Source: Mesobacillus subterraneus (GTDB lineage Bacteria > Bacillota > Bacilli > Bacillales > Cytobacillaceae). Taken from it: a stretch of 64,000 nt of DNA. The translations under genes were made by a program, and so were the position numbers. Of this stretch, positions 1 to 8,485 are shown piece by piece. The stretch lies in assembly GCF_003937825.1 (NCBI RefSeq), contig NZ_RSFW01000010.1:124001-188000 (forward strand), read 5' to 3'. Below the pieces are notes generated by a model, which did no database searches, was not told the origin of the DNA, and saw only the letters and a program-made list of their open reading frames with translations. Position 1 is the stretch's first letter, and each line of letters starts with the position of its first letter.

Positions 1-356
1 CCGATATCTTCCTGGTAACTCAGCATGCGGAAGATTTCTCCGAAGCCCGGGATTTCTTTATCAAATACGCTCTGAACCGTTTCAATCGTCACATCTCGCT
101 TGGCGATGCCTGTTCCGCCATTTGTCAGCACGACGTCTACATCCGGATTGCTGCAGCCTTTCAGAACTTCGGATCTGATCGGTTCAGCCTCATCTTTGAC
201 GATGACGTAATCGACGATCTTGTGGCCCGCCGCCTCAAGCATTTCCATCATCAGCTTGCCGCTTTTGTCCGTATCCGGCGTCCTTGTGTCGCTTACTGTA
301 ATCACCTTGCAGCGCACCTGGCTTGGTGCTGCCTGTTTGTGTTCCTGTGTGCTCAT
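1..356 (-). CDS. moaB: MoaB-type molybdenum cofactor protein, 3' end cut by window edge
   Basis: Molybdopterin biosynthesis protein of the MoaB/Mog fold, which acts on molybdopterin (adenylation) before metal insertion. The minus-strand reading starts at the ATG at 356 (MSTQEHKQ...) and stays open to base 1, so the C-terminus lies outside the window. Visible family motifs are VITVSDTR near residue 20 and the TNGGTGIAKRD loop near residue 80. The upstream EcsC-family gene ends only a few bases before this start, so the two are probably co-transcribed. In B. subtilis moaB also sits beside ackA, which supports the assignment. MoaB and Mog cannot be separated firmly by eye. Confidence 0.9.
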   Translation of the reverse strand, partial: MSTQEHKQAAPSQVRCKVITVSDTRTPDTDKSGKLMMEMLEAAGHKIVDYVIVKDEAEPIRSEVLKGCSNPDVDVVLTNGGTGIAKRDVTIETVQSVFDKEIPGFGEIFRMLSYQEDI

Positions 357-359
357 CCT

Positions 360-1196
360 CTACAGCGCCCCTTTTTCTTTGAAGTATCTCATCTGGTAAA
401 ATTTATGGGCAAAGTCCGTGACTCTTCTGGTCAACTGATAATTTGCGCCTGCTCCAATCGCCATGCTGATCACAGGCAGGCCTTGCAAATGCTTTTTACG
501 GAATAGGAGAATCGCCATTCCTTTAAAAATTTGTTTGATCGGCTGTTCAAGCCATGTGACATCTGTCAGGTCCTCATTGCCCTGGTAAAAATAAAAGTCG
601 TCCGCTTCCTCAAGGTCTCTTTTCAGCTCTTCCCAGCCCGCGCTCTGCATCCTTGCAGGCATGGTCGCAGTATGGAATACCTTCAAAGCGACCATCATCT
701 CAAATGGAGTGTTGACTTCGAAGCCATATGTCATCGCGACCAGCTGCACAACCCTCAGGTTGATGACGGCCATTGCCGGCATATCTGCTCCGAGCACGAG
801 GTTTCCGCCGCTGCCTGACATGCCGCCCTGAACCAAAGAATAAATCCGATGGCGGGCAATTTGCTGGCCTGCAATATATTCAAGTTGTTCGATCGGCAAT
901 TTCCTTAAATCCTGGATCGTTTCCAATTCCGGCTGGAACACCCGTCCTGCCGCCAAAATCCGTTCTTTGGCGTCCATCTGCAGCTGCGCACCTTGAATCA
1001 TCGAGTGAAGGTGGAACAGCCCGCTGTCAAAAAGCGAGAAAAAACGTTCCTGGACTTCCTCCGGAAGAAGCGAAAACGATCGCTCGAGATACCGGTCGTA
1101 TGCTAATTCGAAATCATTCGGTTCGTAATCATACAGCTTGTTTTCCCAAACAGTTAATTCATCCAGCACCTTTTGTTCCCGTTCAGTCAAAGGCAT
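360..1196 (-). CDS. EcsC family protein
   Basis: A 278-residue protein resembling the EcsC family, named after the third gene of the ecs ABC-transporter locus but found widely as a stand-alone protein of unknown biochemical role. The middle (about residues 115-175) has the glycine-rich, hydrophobic stretch GGMSGSGGNLVLGADMPA and a second hydrophobic segment near residues 225-250. The rest is charged and helical. No signal peptide is evident. The stop lies 3 bases before the moaB start, which suggests one transcript. This gene is not part of the usual B. subtilis moaB-ackA neighbourhood as I know it. The family assignment is from overall pattern and is reasonably but not completely sure. Confidence 0.75.
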   Translation of the reverse strand: MPLTEREQKVLDELTVWENKLYDYEPNDFELAYDRYLERSFSLLPEEVQERFFSLFDSGLFHLHSMIQGAQLQMDAKERILAAGRVFQPELETIQDLRKLPIEQLEYIAGQQIARHRIYSLVQGGMSGSGGNLVLGADMPAMAVINLRVVQLVAMTYGFEVNTPFEMMVALKVFHTATMPARMQSAGWEELKRDLEEADDFYFYQGNEDLTDVTWLEQPIKQIFKGMAILLFRKKHLQGLPVISMAIGAGANYQLTRRVTDFAHKFYQMRYFKEKGAL

Positions 1197-1296
1197 CGAA
1201 TAACCTCCAGCATGTGCATTTTCTTCCAGTATAGCACAAAAAACCCTTCCACATGAAAAGGGCTGTATCCAACAGATCTATGAAAAAAATGGACCA

Positions 1297-1326
1297 TAAA
1301 AAGGCAGAAGCATATCGCTTCTGCCG
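1297..1326 (-). terminator. Rho-independent terminator of ackA
   Basis: A nine-pair GGCAGAAGC/GCTTCTGCC stem followed on the minus strand by a T run, directly after the ackA stop codon. Confidence 0.85.
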
Positions 1327-1333
1327 AAAAAAC

Positions 1334-2521
1334 TTATTTTGCCAGACGCAGGACATCACGTGCAATCATGACTTCTTCGTCTGTCGGGATGACCATAACT
1401 TTAACTGGTGAGTGCGGGTAGCTGATGAATGCTTCCTCACCGCGAACCTTGTTCAATGCCGGATCCCAGTAGATGCCCATGAATTCTAGTCCTTGCAATA
1501 CGCGCGCACGAATCGCTGAGCTGTTTTCGCCGATTCCAGCAGTAAAGATGATCGCATCAACACCGCACATGCGTGCAGCGTATGATCCAATGTATTTATG
1601 GATTCTGTCACCGAATACCTTCAAGGCAAGCTCTGCACGTTCGTTGCCTTTTTCTGCTTCATCCTCGATATCGCGAAGGTCGCTTGAGAAGCCGGATACG
1701 CCGAGCATCCCACTCTCTTTGTTAAGGACCTGCAATACCTCGTCAGCAGTCTTGTCTGTTTTCTCCATGATATATGGGATAAGCGCAGGGTCAATGTTAC
1801 CTGAGCGCGTTCCCATTGTCACACCTGCAAGCGGAGTGAAGCCCATGGAAGTATCGATTGATTTGCCGCCTTCGATCGCTGCGATACTTGCGCCGTTGCC
1901 AAGATGGCAGGAAATCAGGCGAAGGTGTTCGACAGGGCGTCCAAGCATTTCAGCTGCACGCTGCGATACATACTTGTGTGAAGTTCCGTGGAAGCCGTAT
2001 TTACGGATTCCGTACTTTTTATAGTAGTCATAGGGAAGACTGTACAGGAATGAATTTTCAGGCATTGTCTGGTGGAATGCTGTATCAAACACCGCAATCG
2101 CAGGAACATTCGGAAGCACCTGCTGGAATGCGCGGATGCCCGTGATGTTCGCCGGGTTGTGCAATGGTGCAAGCTCAGAAAGCTTGTCGATCTTCTGTAA
2201 CACGTCTTCCGTAATAATGACGGAATCACTGAACTCTTCACCGCCGTGAACAACACGGTGGCCGATTCCTTCGATTTCATCGAGTGATTGAATGATGCCA
2301 AGGGATGTCAGCTTATCAAGAAGGATTTTTACTGCTACCTCGTGATCAGGGATATCGGTAACTTCCTTGTTCTTTTCACCATTTACCGTAATTGTAAAAA
2401 TGGAATCTTTAAGGCCGATTCTTTCCACAATTCCTTTTGTGATGATTTCTTCGCTCGGCATTTCGAACAGCTGGAACTTAAGGGACGAGCTGCCGGCATT
2501 GATTGCAATGATTTTAGACAT
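1334..2521 (-). CDS. ackA: acetate kinase
   Basis: Acetate kinase converts acetyl phosphate and ADP to acetate and ATP in the cytosol, the last step of overflow metabolism after Pta. The 395-residue length is typical. The ASKHA-fold motifs are visible in order: [11 protein letters not shown] at the N-terminus, GHRVVHGGE near residue 90, [10 protein letters not shown] near 145, [12 protein letters not shown] near 178, HLGNGAS near 207 and TRSGNIDP near 240. An AAAAGGAG ribosome binding site precedes the ATG. It stands alone between its own terminator and that of ytxK. B. subtilis ackA is activated by CcpA through an upstream cre; I could not find a convincing cre match here. Confidence 0.98.
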   Translation of the reverse strand: MSKIIAINAGSSSLKFQLFEMPSEEIITKGIVERIGLKDSIFTITVNGEKNKEVTDIPDHEVAVKILLDKLTSLGIIQSLDEIEGIGHRVVHGGEEFSDSVIITEDVLQKIDKLSELAPLHNPANITGIRAFQQVLPNVPAIAVFDTAFHQTMPENSFLYSLPYDYYKKYGIRKYGFHGTSHKYVSQRAAEMLGRPVEHLRLISCHLGNGASIAAIEGGKSIDTSMGFTPLAGVTMGTRSGNIDPALIPYIMEKTDKTADEVLQVLNKESGMLGVSGFSSDLRDIEDEAEKGNERAELALKVFGDRIHKYIGSYAARMCGVDAIIFTAGIGENSSAIRARVLQGLEFMGIYWDPALNKVRGEEAFISYPHSPVKVMVIPTDEEVMIARDVLRLAK

Positions 2522-2744
2522 GTTGTACCGCTCCTTTTATATAACAACCTGATTGAATATACAGTGAAATAGTACACCTTTATTGTGTGCCACAGGCTGC
2601 AAATATATCTCTCAATTTCCCATTTAAACACTGTCTTTTTCACATTTCAAGCAAAGGTTATCCAAACTGCAAATGAGTATTTATTCAGATACTTCGAATG
2701 ATTAGAAAAAAATATTGCCATGGTGTATTTACCCTTTAAACCGC

Positions 2745-2771
2745 AAAAAGAACCGGCAATTCAACCGGTTC
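2745..2771 (-). terminator. Rho-independent terminator of ytxK
   Basis: GAACCGG/CCGGTTC hairpin followed on the minus strand by TTTTT, seven bases past the ytxK stop. Confidence 0.85.
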
Positions 2772-2777
2772 TTCGCT

Positions 2778-3773
2778 TTATTTTTCTGTCGTCTTATTTT
2801 CCTGGAACCAGACGTCGATTTTATTGAGCATCCGGTTGACGGCAGGTCCGTCAGAAAGCTTTGGAAGCTCTGCGAGCAGCGCCTGTTTCGGTGCTGCGAC
2901 GCCCTCCCCGTTTTTCTGAAGAATGAGGATGCTCTTCGCTGCCTGCTTATTTTTGAATAGGGAAGACGGGAGCTGTAAAACGCCCTGTACAATAAGATGC
3001 TTTTTAATAAATTCATGCAGCATTGGAGCCTGTTCACTCTCAAACAAGCCATTGGGAATCAAGAAGAACAAATACCCCCCGTCTTTTGCATGCTTCGTGC
3101 TTTGCTCGATAAACATGTGATGGGAATACGTATGGCCTTCTTTCACTTTCACTTCATAAGTATCCGCCCTGAGGTCATTTGGGTAATAACCTACCGGAAG
3201 GTCGCAAATGACTGCGTCCGCCGGATCGACAAACAGCGGTTCAAGGCTGTCCTGATTGAAAAATTCAACCGGGTGCTTCTGCAGGTTGGCATTTACGAAC
3301 GCAAGCCTGATCAGCAGGTCATCGATTTCTACCCCTACAGAATCGATTTCCTTCCCTGTCTGTTGATTTAGCACAGTCGCCAGGAGATTTCCTGTCCCGA
3401 CCGCAGGGTCCAGCAGAGTGAACGATTTTTTATCAATGAATTTGTTGACCAGGTATCCAATAAACATCCCGATTGAATCAGGTGTCATCTGATGGTTCGG
3501 CTGGACATGTTCTTTCATGCCCTTCAATATGGCAAGCTGGAAGCCTTTGCGGATATCCTCCCGGCTGAAAGCCTCCAGATTGATGTCCTTATAGACTTTT
3601 TCGAGTCTCTTCTTCGCAACTTCATTGAGTTCATCCTGGAGGACCGTTCCCTGGAACATGTTCTCCCCAGTTTCGGCCAGTGCCTCTAAATATGTACATG
3701 AAAGTTCTTCTTTTAAAAGATCCGCAGTTGTATTGAATGCGGTAAATAATTGTTCTACCGGAGTCATACTCAC
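2778..3773 (-). CDS. ytxK: class I SAM-dependent methyltransferase, YtxK
   Basis: A 331-residue protein related to the N6-adenine DNA methylase fold. The SAM-binding motif I is clear (LLDPAVGTGNLLATV, about residues 116-130). At the place where DNA N6-adenine methylases carry (N/D)PPY, this protein has ICDLPVGYY, so the catalytic second proline is missing and DNA adenine methylation is doubtful. It lies upstream of ackA and downstream of tpx, as in B. subtilis, but is an independent unit with its own terminator. The start is a GTG six bases after GGAGG; an in-frame ATG two codons later is possible. Substrate unknown. Confidence 0.85.
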   Translation of the reverse strand: MSMTPVEQLFTAFNTTADLLKEELSCTYLEALAETGENMFQGTVLQDELNEVAKKRLEKVYKDINLEAFSREDIRKGFQLAILKGMKEHVQPNHQMTPDSIGMFIGYLVNKFIDKKSFTLLDPAVGTGNLLATVLNQQTGKEIDSVGVEIDDLLIRLAFVNANLQKHPVEFFNQDSLEPLFVDPADAVICDLPVGYYPNDLRADTYEVKVKEGHTYSHHMFIEQSTKHAKDGGYLFFLIPNGLFESEQAPMLHEFIKKHLIVQGVLQLPSSLFKNKQAAKSILILQKNGEGVAAPKQALLAELPKLSDGPAVNRMLNKIDVWFQENKTTEK

Positions 3774-3854
3774 AATCTTCCTCCCGATTTAAATAGATAT
3801 CTATTTATTGTAGCCCTGTTTTAACTGGTCCACAAGAATTATGGCTGTATCAGC

Positions 3855-3882
3855 AAAACAAGCCGCAGGATTCTGCGGCTTG
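3855..3882 (-). terminator. Rho-independent terminator of tpx
   Basis: ACAAGCCGCA/TGCGGCTTGT stem with a minus-strand TTTT tail just after tpx. Confidence 0.85.
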
Positions 3883-3893
3883 TTCTCAGGTGC

Positions 3894-4394
3894 TTATCTG
3901 GCTTGCTTTGCAGCTTCTACTGCTGCTTCATAGTTTGGATGATCAGTTGCTTCGCTTACATATTCCACATAAGTAACTTTGTCGCTTGAATCAACAACAA
4001 ACACAGCGCGTGCAAGCAGACGCAGTTCCTTGATTGCCACTCCATAAGCTTCACCGAAAGAAAGTTCACGGTGGTCAGACAGAGTCTGGACAGTTTCGAT
4101 TCCAGCTGCTCCGCACCAGCGTTTCTGTGCGAATGGAAGGTCGACGCTCACTGTCAGAATCTTAACATTGTCAAGATTTGCTGCTTCTTCATTGAAACGG
4201 CGAGTCTGCGCATCACAAACTCCTGTATCAAGTGAAGGAACGACGCTGATCAGGCGTACCTGACCTTTTGTGTCCTGAAGAGTCACTTCCGAAAGGTCAT
4301 TTGCAAGCACTTTAAAATCAGGTGCCTGGTCACCAACCTTTACTTCATTGCCTAGTAATGTAACTGGGTTCCCCTTAAATGTAACAGATGCCAT
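3894..4394 (-). CDS. tpx: thiol peroxidase Tpx
   Basis: An atypical 2-Cys peroxiredoxin that reduces hydrogen and alkyl peroxides in the cytosol using thioredoxin. At 166 residues it matches the family. The peroxidatic cysteine lies in [11 protein letters not shown] (about residue 60) and the resolving cysteine in KRWCGAAG (about residue 94), the expected Tpx spacing. The ATG is preceded by an AAGGAGGATGA ribosome binding site. It is monocistronic, with a terminator downstream and ytfJ upstream ending 160 bases before. Regulation by Spx is known in B. subtilis; nothing in this sequence shows it directly. Confidence 0.97.
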   Translation of the reverse strand: MASVTFKGNPVTLLGNEVKVGDQAPDFKVLANDLSEVTLQDTKGQVRLISVVPSLDTGVCDAQTRRFNEEAANLDNVKILTVSVDLPFAQKRWCGAAGIETVQTLSDHRELSFGEAYGVAIKELRLLARAVFVVDSSDKVTYVEYVSEATDHPNYEAAVEAAKQAR

Positions 4395-4557
4395 ACCTGC
4401 TCATCCTCCTTGTCCATTATATGTACAGTGTTAATATATCTTTTAGTGAATTTTTTTGCAATTATTTTACTGGCCTCTGATTAAAAGCCCTTAATCTAAT
4501 AGAATGATTTTTGCATAAGTAAGCTGCCTTTCCGTTTGAAAAGGCAGCCCATCCACC

Positions 4558-5064
4558 TTAGAATTCAAAATCTGTTTTTGGTCCGTTGTAATCAGACTGT
4601 GCAGATTGATTTTGATTTTGATTCTGCTGCTGGTTTCCATCCTGGCTGTTCTGGTCTTTCTTAGACATCATCTGCTGAATTTTTTCAACAGCTTGCGGTG
4701 CAAGATCCAGGATTTTTTCATATAAATGAGTGCTTTCATCAAGATGCAGCATCTTGACTCCTCTTGAGCTGACGATCAGGAAAGCGATTGGTGTTATGGA
4801 TACACCGCCCCCGCTTCCTCCGCCAAACGGATGCTGGCTGCCACCAGATTTCTCTCCGCCCGATCCGCCTGATCCACCCTTAGAACCTTCCAAAACAAAT
4901 TCACTTCCGCCTGCTGCGAAACCAAATCCTACTTTGGATACCGTCAGAATCACACTTCCATCGGGAGTTTCTACAGGGTCTCCAATGATCGTATTGACAT
5001 CAATCATTTCTTTCAAGCTTTCCATGGCAGTTGTCATCAGTCCTTGAATTGGATGCTCAGACAT
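4558..5064 (-). CDS. ytfJ: sporulation protein YtfJ (GerW family)
   Basis: GerW/YtfJ-family spore protein, implicated in B. subtilis in spore germination and made in the forespore. The conserved N-terminal HPIQGLMTTAMESLKEMIDV and the TVSKVGFGFAAGGSEF segment are visible. A glycine-rich linker (about residues 63-87, many GG and GSGG steps) follows, then the conserved SITPIAFLIV strand and a Q/N-rich C-terminal tail. The C-terminal QQQNQNQNQS run is low complexity and likely disordered. It follows ytfI by 17 bases, so the two are translationally close and probably one operon with yteJ and sppA upstream. A weak hairpin lacking a clear T run follows at 4524-4547. Confidence 0.92.
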   Translation of the reverse strand: MSEHPIQGLMTTAMESLKEMIDVNTIIGDPVETPDGSVILTVSKVGFGFAAGGSEFVLEGSKGGSGGSGGEKSGGSQHPFGGGSGGGVSITPIAFLIVSSRGVKMLHLDESTHLYEKILDLAPQAVEKIQQMMSKKDQNSQDGNQQQNQNQNQSAQSDYNGPKTDFEF

Positions 5065-5081
5065 TCCCGTGTTCCTCCTTG

Positions 5082-5789
5082 TTAAACAGTTTTAGTTTTA
5101 TCACCAGAAAGGACAGACAATGGCTTTGTTTTAAACTCTGGCCAGCCGCCTTTCCAATATTTAACCAGCTTTATTCCTGCTAAAATAGCATGCCCGACTC
5201 TGACTTGAAACATACATTTAAAACTAGTAATTGAAACAGCATGCTGGAAACTCGGGGTGATGGTCATGACCGGCATCTCTTTCAGTTTCATATAGTGGCT
5301 GAGAATGCCAATTGCCCCGCCTTTCACTGCCCAGAAAGCCCCCGAGAGCACACCCGTCGCCGCTGCATCGCCGACTCCGACCATCGTGTGCCACTCTATG
5401 TTCCGGATTGTTACCTTCTTCAAAAAATCCCGGATGATTTTATGGAGACCGACAACATGGATGACCAGCTGGTTGACATCCTTGATACTATTTAACAGGT
5501 CCGTTTTATCAGCCTGCGAAGTTTTCTCTTGTTTCAGATTATCTTTAGGTCCCACACTTAATTTTTCCTCCGTCACGAGCGTCGGGGAATTGTCATCCAC
5601 TTTTACAACTGGAATCTCCATCTTAATCCTTATAAGCCCGCCCCATGCCTTTATGGTGACCTTGAAATGATCATTATCATTGCCGTGGAAATAATCTAAA
5701 AAAATCTTAACTTTGGTTATAAGAATTATAATGGCCAGCACCGTGAGAATCAGTATGATGAGCAGCACCCATTTCATCGTCCTCCACAA
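5082..5789 (-). CDS. ytfI: DUF2953 membrane protein YtfI
   Basis: A 235-residue DUF2953 protein of unknown function. It begins with one strong membrane segment (about residues 7-26, VLLIILILTVLAIIILI). A soluble beta-rich domain and an amphipathic middle region follow, including WHTMVGVGDAAATGVLSGAFWAVKG, a small-residue helix typical of the family. Family members are conserved with ytfJ across spore formers, and here ytfJ follows by 17 bases. The conserved pairing suggests a role with YtfJ in the sporulating cell, but this is inference from context only. Start ATG with a GTTGTGGAGGACG ribosome binding site. Confidence 0.85.
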   Translation of the reverse strand: MWRTMKWVLLIILILTVLAIIILITKVKIFLDYFHGNDNDHFKVTIKAWGGLIRIKMEIPVVKVDDNSPTLVTEEKLSVGPKDNLKQEKTSQADKTDLLNSIKDVNQLVIHVVGLHKIIRDFLKKVTIRNIEWHTMVGVGDAAATGVLSGAFWAVKGGAIGILSHYMKLKEMPVMTITPSFQHAVSITSFKCMFQVRVGHAILAGIKLVKYWKGGWPEFKTKPLSVLSGDKTKTV

Positions 5790-5820
5790 CCTTTCAGCTT
5801 ATTATTATCAACAGAAAGGC

Positions 5821-5847
5821 AAAAAAATAAACCTGCCGCAGCAGGTT
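5821..5847 (-). terminator. Rho-independent terminator of yteJ
   Basis: AACCTGC/GCAGGTT stem and a minus-strand TTATTTTTTT tail immediately after the yteJ stop. It separates sppA-yteJ from ytfI-ytfJ. Confidence 0.75.
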
Positions 5848-5852
5848 CACTT

Positions 5853-6479
5853 TTAACGAGGCTCGTATATGACGGTTGTATCAGCGAACAGGTCATGCAA
5901 ACCCTGTTTCTTTTTTGTAAAAGCAACGACGACATACAGAACGGTCAATGTTGCCGAGATGAAACGGCCAATCCATTCACGGAAGAGGATCGTTCCCCAT
6001 GTAAGTTTCTTTCCGTCCAGGTCGACCACCTTCAAACCAAAGACCATTTTTCCGAGGGTCTGGCCATAAAACTTAGTCATCAGCACAAAGTACAGGTAGA
6101 ATACTATAGCCGTTGCGATGGCCATTGGTGTAAACATCTTATCCTCAAACAAGGAAAAGTCCAAAGCACGGAACACCGGATTAATGATCATCCTGTTGAT
6201 GCTGCCGATGACAAGCAGGTCCAGCAAGTATGCCCAGAAGCGCATCCAGAATCCCGCGTAAAGCCCGGCATAGCGTTCTATAGGAAGGTGGCTGCCCTCC
6301 TCTGGCTGGTGCGGTATTGACTCAATTGGTGCAGAGGTCACAGCTGCTTGAGTCACCGGCCTTTCTTCCGGCTGGATAACGGAAGAATGGACAGGCTCAA
6401 TCGGTTCAGCCCCAGGAACCTCTCTTGCTTCAGAATCAGAAAGGTTTTTTTCTTCTTTTTCAAATTCATTTGAGTTCAT
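5853..6479 (-). CDS. yteJ: RDD-family membrane protein YteJ
   Basis: A 208-residue RDD-domain integral membrane protein. An acidic, proline- and glutamate-rich cytosolic N-terminus (about residues 1-65) is followed by the RDD domain with three to four membrane segments. The characteristic residues are visible in GFWMRFWAYLLDLLVIG, GQTLGKMVFGLKVVDL and LFREWIGRF. In B. subtilis YteJ is encoded with SppA and the pair gives resistance to lantibiotics and antibacterial peptides; YteJ acts as an inhibitor of SppA. The gene starts 12 bases after the sppA stop, consistent with co-transcription. A terminator follows the gene. Confidence 0.9.
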   Translation of the reverse strand: MNSNEFEKEEKNLSDSEAREVPGAEPIEPVHSSVIQPEERPVTQAAVTSAPIESIPHQPEEGSHLPIERYAGLYAGFWMRFWAYLLDLLVIGSINRMIINPVFRALDFSLFEDKMFTPMAIATAIVFYLYFVLMTKFYGQTLGKMVFGLKVVDLDGKKLTWGTILFREWIGRFISATLTVLYVVVAFTKKKQGLHDLFADTTVIYEPR

Positions 6480-6491
6480 TGTTGTCCCTCC

Positions 6492-7502
6492 TTATTCAGC
6501 ATACAGATACATCAAGCGCGGAGAATTTGGCTGGGACAATAACTTCATCAATCCTGCCATCTCCGAGTCTTTCCCTATCACTTTTTGTGCTCCCATGCTG
6601 AAAAGAGAGCCGAAGCTCATGCTTTGCGTATACTTGACAACCATTGCATCGCCCAATTTCTCATCTTTCCTTACCCTATCAATGACATCCTCAAGGTAGC
6701 CAAAATCATCGATTAAATTCAATTCTTTCGCCTGGCGTCCGTCATAGATCCTGCCATCCGCGATTTTCTTGACCTCCTGTACAGACATCCCGCGTCCTTC
6801 AGAAATTACTTTGACAAAGCCTTCGTAAGAATTATTGATCATCGATTGAAGGATCTCGCGCTCATCTTCGGTCATTTCTCGCGTCGGGCTCATTATGTCC
6901 TTATATGGACCGCTTTTAATGGTGTTGAACTCGACACCGTACTTTTCAGCAAGTCCTGCATAGTTGATGCCCTGCATGATGACACCCAGCGATCCTGTCA
7001 ATGTTTCCGGGCTGGCGAAAATTTTATCGGCAGGAGCTGCTACATAATACCCTCCTGAAGCTGCCATCGATCCCATTGATACATAGATCGGCTTTTTTGT
7101 TTCTTCCTGGATTTCTTTGATTTTTTTATGGATTTCTGCGCTTTCCACGACGCCGCCTCCAGGGGAGTTGACTCTCAGGATGACTGCTTTCACGTCTTCA
7201 GAGTCTTTTACATATTCCAGCTGGTCCATGAACGCTCTGTGATTGTACAAAGGACTCTCAAAGAAGGACTGGGCGTCACCTGTATCCTGGATGACCCCGT
7301 CGATATTCAATACTGCGATTTTACTCAGCATGTCACCTTCTTCAATGATTTCCTCCGCGAACATCTCCTCAGACACAGCAAAAAATTCGTTAAACGCGTT
7401 TTCCGCGTCACCAAATGCAATCGTCGAGAGAAAATTTATAAATGTTGATGCAATAAACAAACCAGCGGCAATTCCCAATGCCGCCCACCTTTTACCATTC
7501 AT
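6492..7502 (-). CDS. sppA: signal peptide peptidase SppA
   Basis: Membrane-anchored S49 serine protease that degrades cleaved signal peptides and other membrane-associated peptides. At 336 residues it is the short Gram-positive form with one protease domain. An N-terminal membrane anchor (about residues 7-28) precedes the domain. The nucleophile serine lies in SMGSMAASGGYYVA and the general-base lysine in NTIKSGPYKDIMSP, the Ser-Lys pair known from the B. subtilis enzyme. It is the first gene of an sppA-yteJ unit and is divergent from nadF2. The B. subtilis locus gives lantibiotic resistance. Confidence 0.96.
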   Translation of the reverse strand: MNGKRWAALGIAAGLFIASTFINFLSTIAFGDAENAFNEFFAVSEEMFAEEIIEEGDMLSKIAVLNIDGVIQDTGDAQSFFESPLYNHRAFMDQLEYVKDSEDVKAVILRVNSPGGGVVESAEIHKKIKEIQEETKKPIYVSMGSMAASGGYYVAAPADKIFASPETLTGSLGVIMQGINYAGLAEKYGVEFNTIKSGPYKDIMSPTREMTEDEREILQSMINNSYEGFVKVISEGRGMSVQEVKKIADGRIYDGRQAKELNLIDDFGYLEDVIDRVRKDEKLGDAMVVKYTQSMSFGSLFSMGAQKVIGKDSEMAGLMKLLSQPNSPRLMYLYAE

Positions 7503-7646
7503 TATAAAGCCCCCTTGTCAGTTCCTCTTTCTTTCAAAACGTTATGAAAAAATGATAAACTTATGTCAATACCATTTATTTTAGCAAAAGTTTTAAAAAG
7601 TGGGTAAAAATATGGAAGAAATACATAATGTTTGGAGGAATCAGTA

Positions 7647-8447
7647 ATGCCAGAACGCCGCAATATTTATTTTTACCATAAACCAGACACAACCATGTTG
7701 GAAAAAGTTGAGCCGCTTTATGAGCTGGCGCGCCGGTTCGATTTCAATATTGTCACAGACTATAAAATTGCGAATATCATTGTCAGCATCGGCGATGACG
7801 GGACGTTCCTGCAGGCCGTCAGAAAAACAGGGTTCCGCGATGATTGCCTGTATGCCGGAATTTCGACGACTGGCTCCCTGAATATGTATTGCGATTTCCA
7901 TCTTGAAGATACCGATAAAATGATTGAAGCCATCCAGACCGCGCAAATCGAAGTGCGGCGCTATCCAACGATCGATGTCACGGTTGATGGTGAAACTACC
8001 TTTACATGCTTGAATGAGTTCAGCGTACGTTCTGCAATCATTAAAGCGTTCGTGATGGACGTTTTCATCGATGACAAGCACTTTGAAACGTTCCGCGGGG
8101 ACGGCATGATTGTCGCCACTCCTACAGGCAGCACAGCATATAACAAGTCTGTCAATGGCGCAGTGGTCGATCCATTGCTGCCATGCATGCAGGTAAGCGA
8201 GCTTGCTTCCGTCAACAATAATCATTACCGGACATTGGGCTCCTCCTTCATCCTCAGCGGGGACCGCAAGCTGACGTTCAAGGTTGCACAGGATGGCAAT
8301 GATTATCCGATCATGGGCATGGATAATGAAGCGCTCAGCATCCAGCATGTCGAGAAATTTGATGTGAAATTAAGCAATAAAATCATCAAGACGGTTAAAC
8401 TGAAGGACAACTCTTTCTGGGAAAAAGTGAAGAGGACATTCTTATAA
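7647..8447 (+). CDS. nadF2: NAD kinase 2 (NadF2/YtdI type)
   Basis: ATP-dependent NAD kinase forming NADP, the second (YtdI/PpnKB) paralogue of bacilli. I chose the ATG at 7647 because GGAGGA sits 7-8 bases upstream; reading from the TTG at 7632 would translate that Shine-Dalgarno. The product is 266 residues, as in B. subtilis. Conserved blocks include FETFRGDGMIVATPTGSTAY and the C-terminal KTVKLKDNSFWEKVKRTFL. The usual GGDGT nucleotide-binding motif reads GDDGTFLQA here, keeping the catalytic Asp but replacing the second Gly. It is divergent from sppA and followed by a bidirectional terminator shared with rarD. Confidence 0.95.
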   Translation: MPERRNIYFYHKPDTTMLEKVEPLYELARRFDFNIVTDYKIANIIVSIGDDGTFLQAVRKTGFRDDCLYAGISTTGSLNMYCDFHLEDTDKMIEAIQTAQIEVRRYPTIDVTVDGETTFTCLNEFSVRSAIIKAFVMDVFIDDKHFETFRGDGMIVATPTGSTAYNKSVNGAVVDPLLPCMQVSELASVNNNHYRTLGSSFILSGDRKLTFKVAQDGNDYPIMGMDNEALSIQHVEKFDVKLSNKIIKTVKLKDNSFWEKVKRTFL

Positions 8448-8449
8448 GC

Positions 8450-8485
8450 AAAAGAGCTGCAGGAATATCCCGCAGCTCTTTTTTT
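8450..8485. terminator. bidirectional terminator between nadF2 and rarD
   Basis: GAGCTGC/GCAGCTC stem with T7 on the plus strand and a short T run on the minus strand, between convergent genes. It abuts the rarD stop. Confidence 0.85.

Noticed and set aside
2522-2720. Possible cre or CodY site upstream of ackA
   Set aside because: The best candidates on both strands miss several core positions of the cre consensus, so I do not claim one although B. subtilis ackA has one.
4730-5047. Long proline-rich frame opposite ytfJ
   Set aside because: It is the antisense shadow of the glycine-rich GGSGG codons of ytfJ.
7641-8348. 235-codon open frame opposite nadF2
   Set aside because: Antisense shadow of a well-supported NAD kinase; no ribosome site or family pattern.
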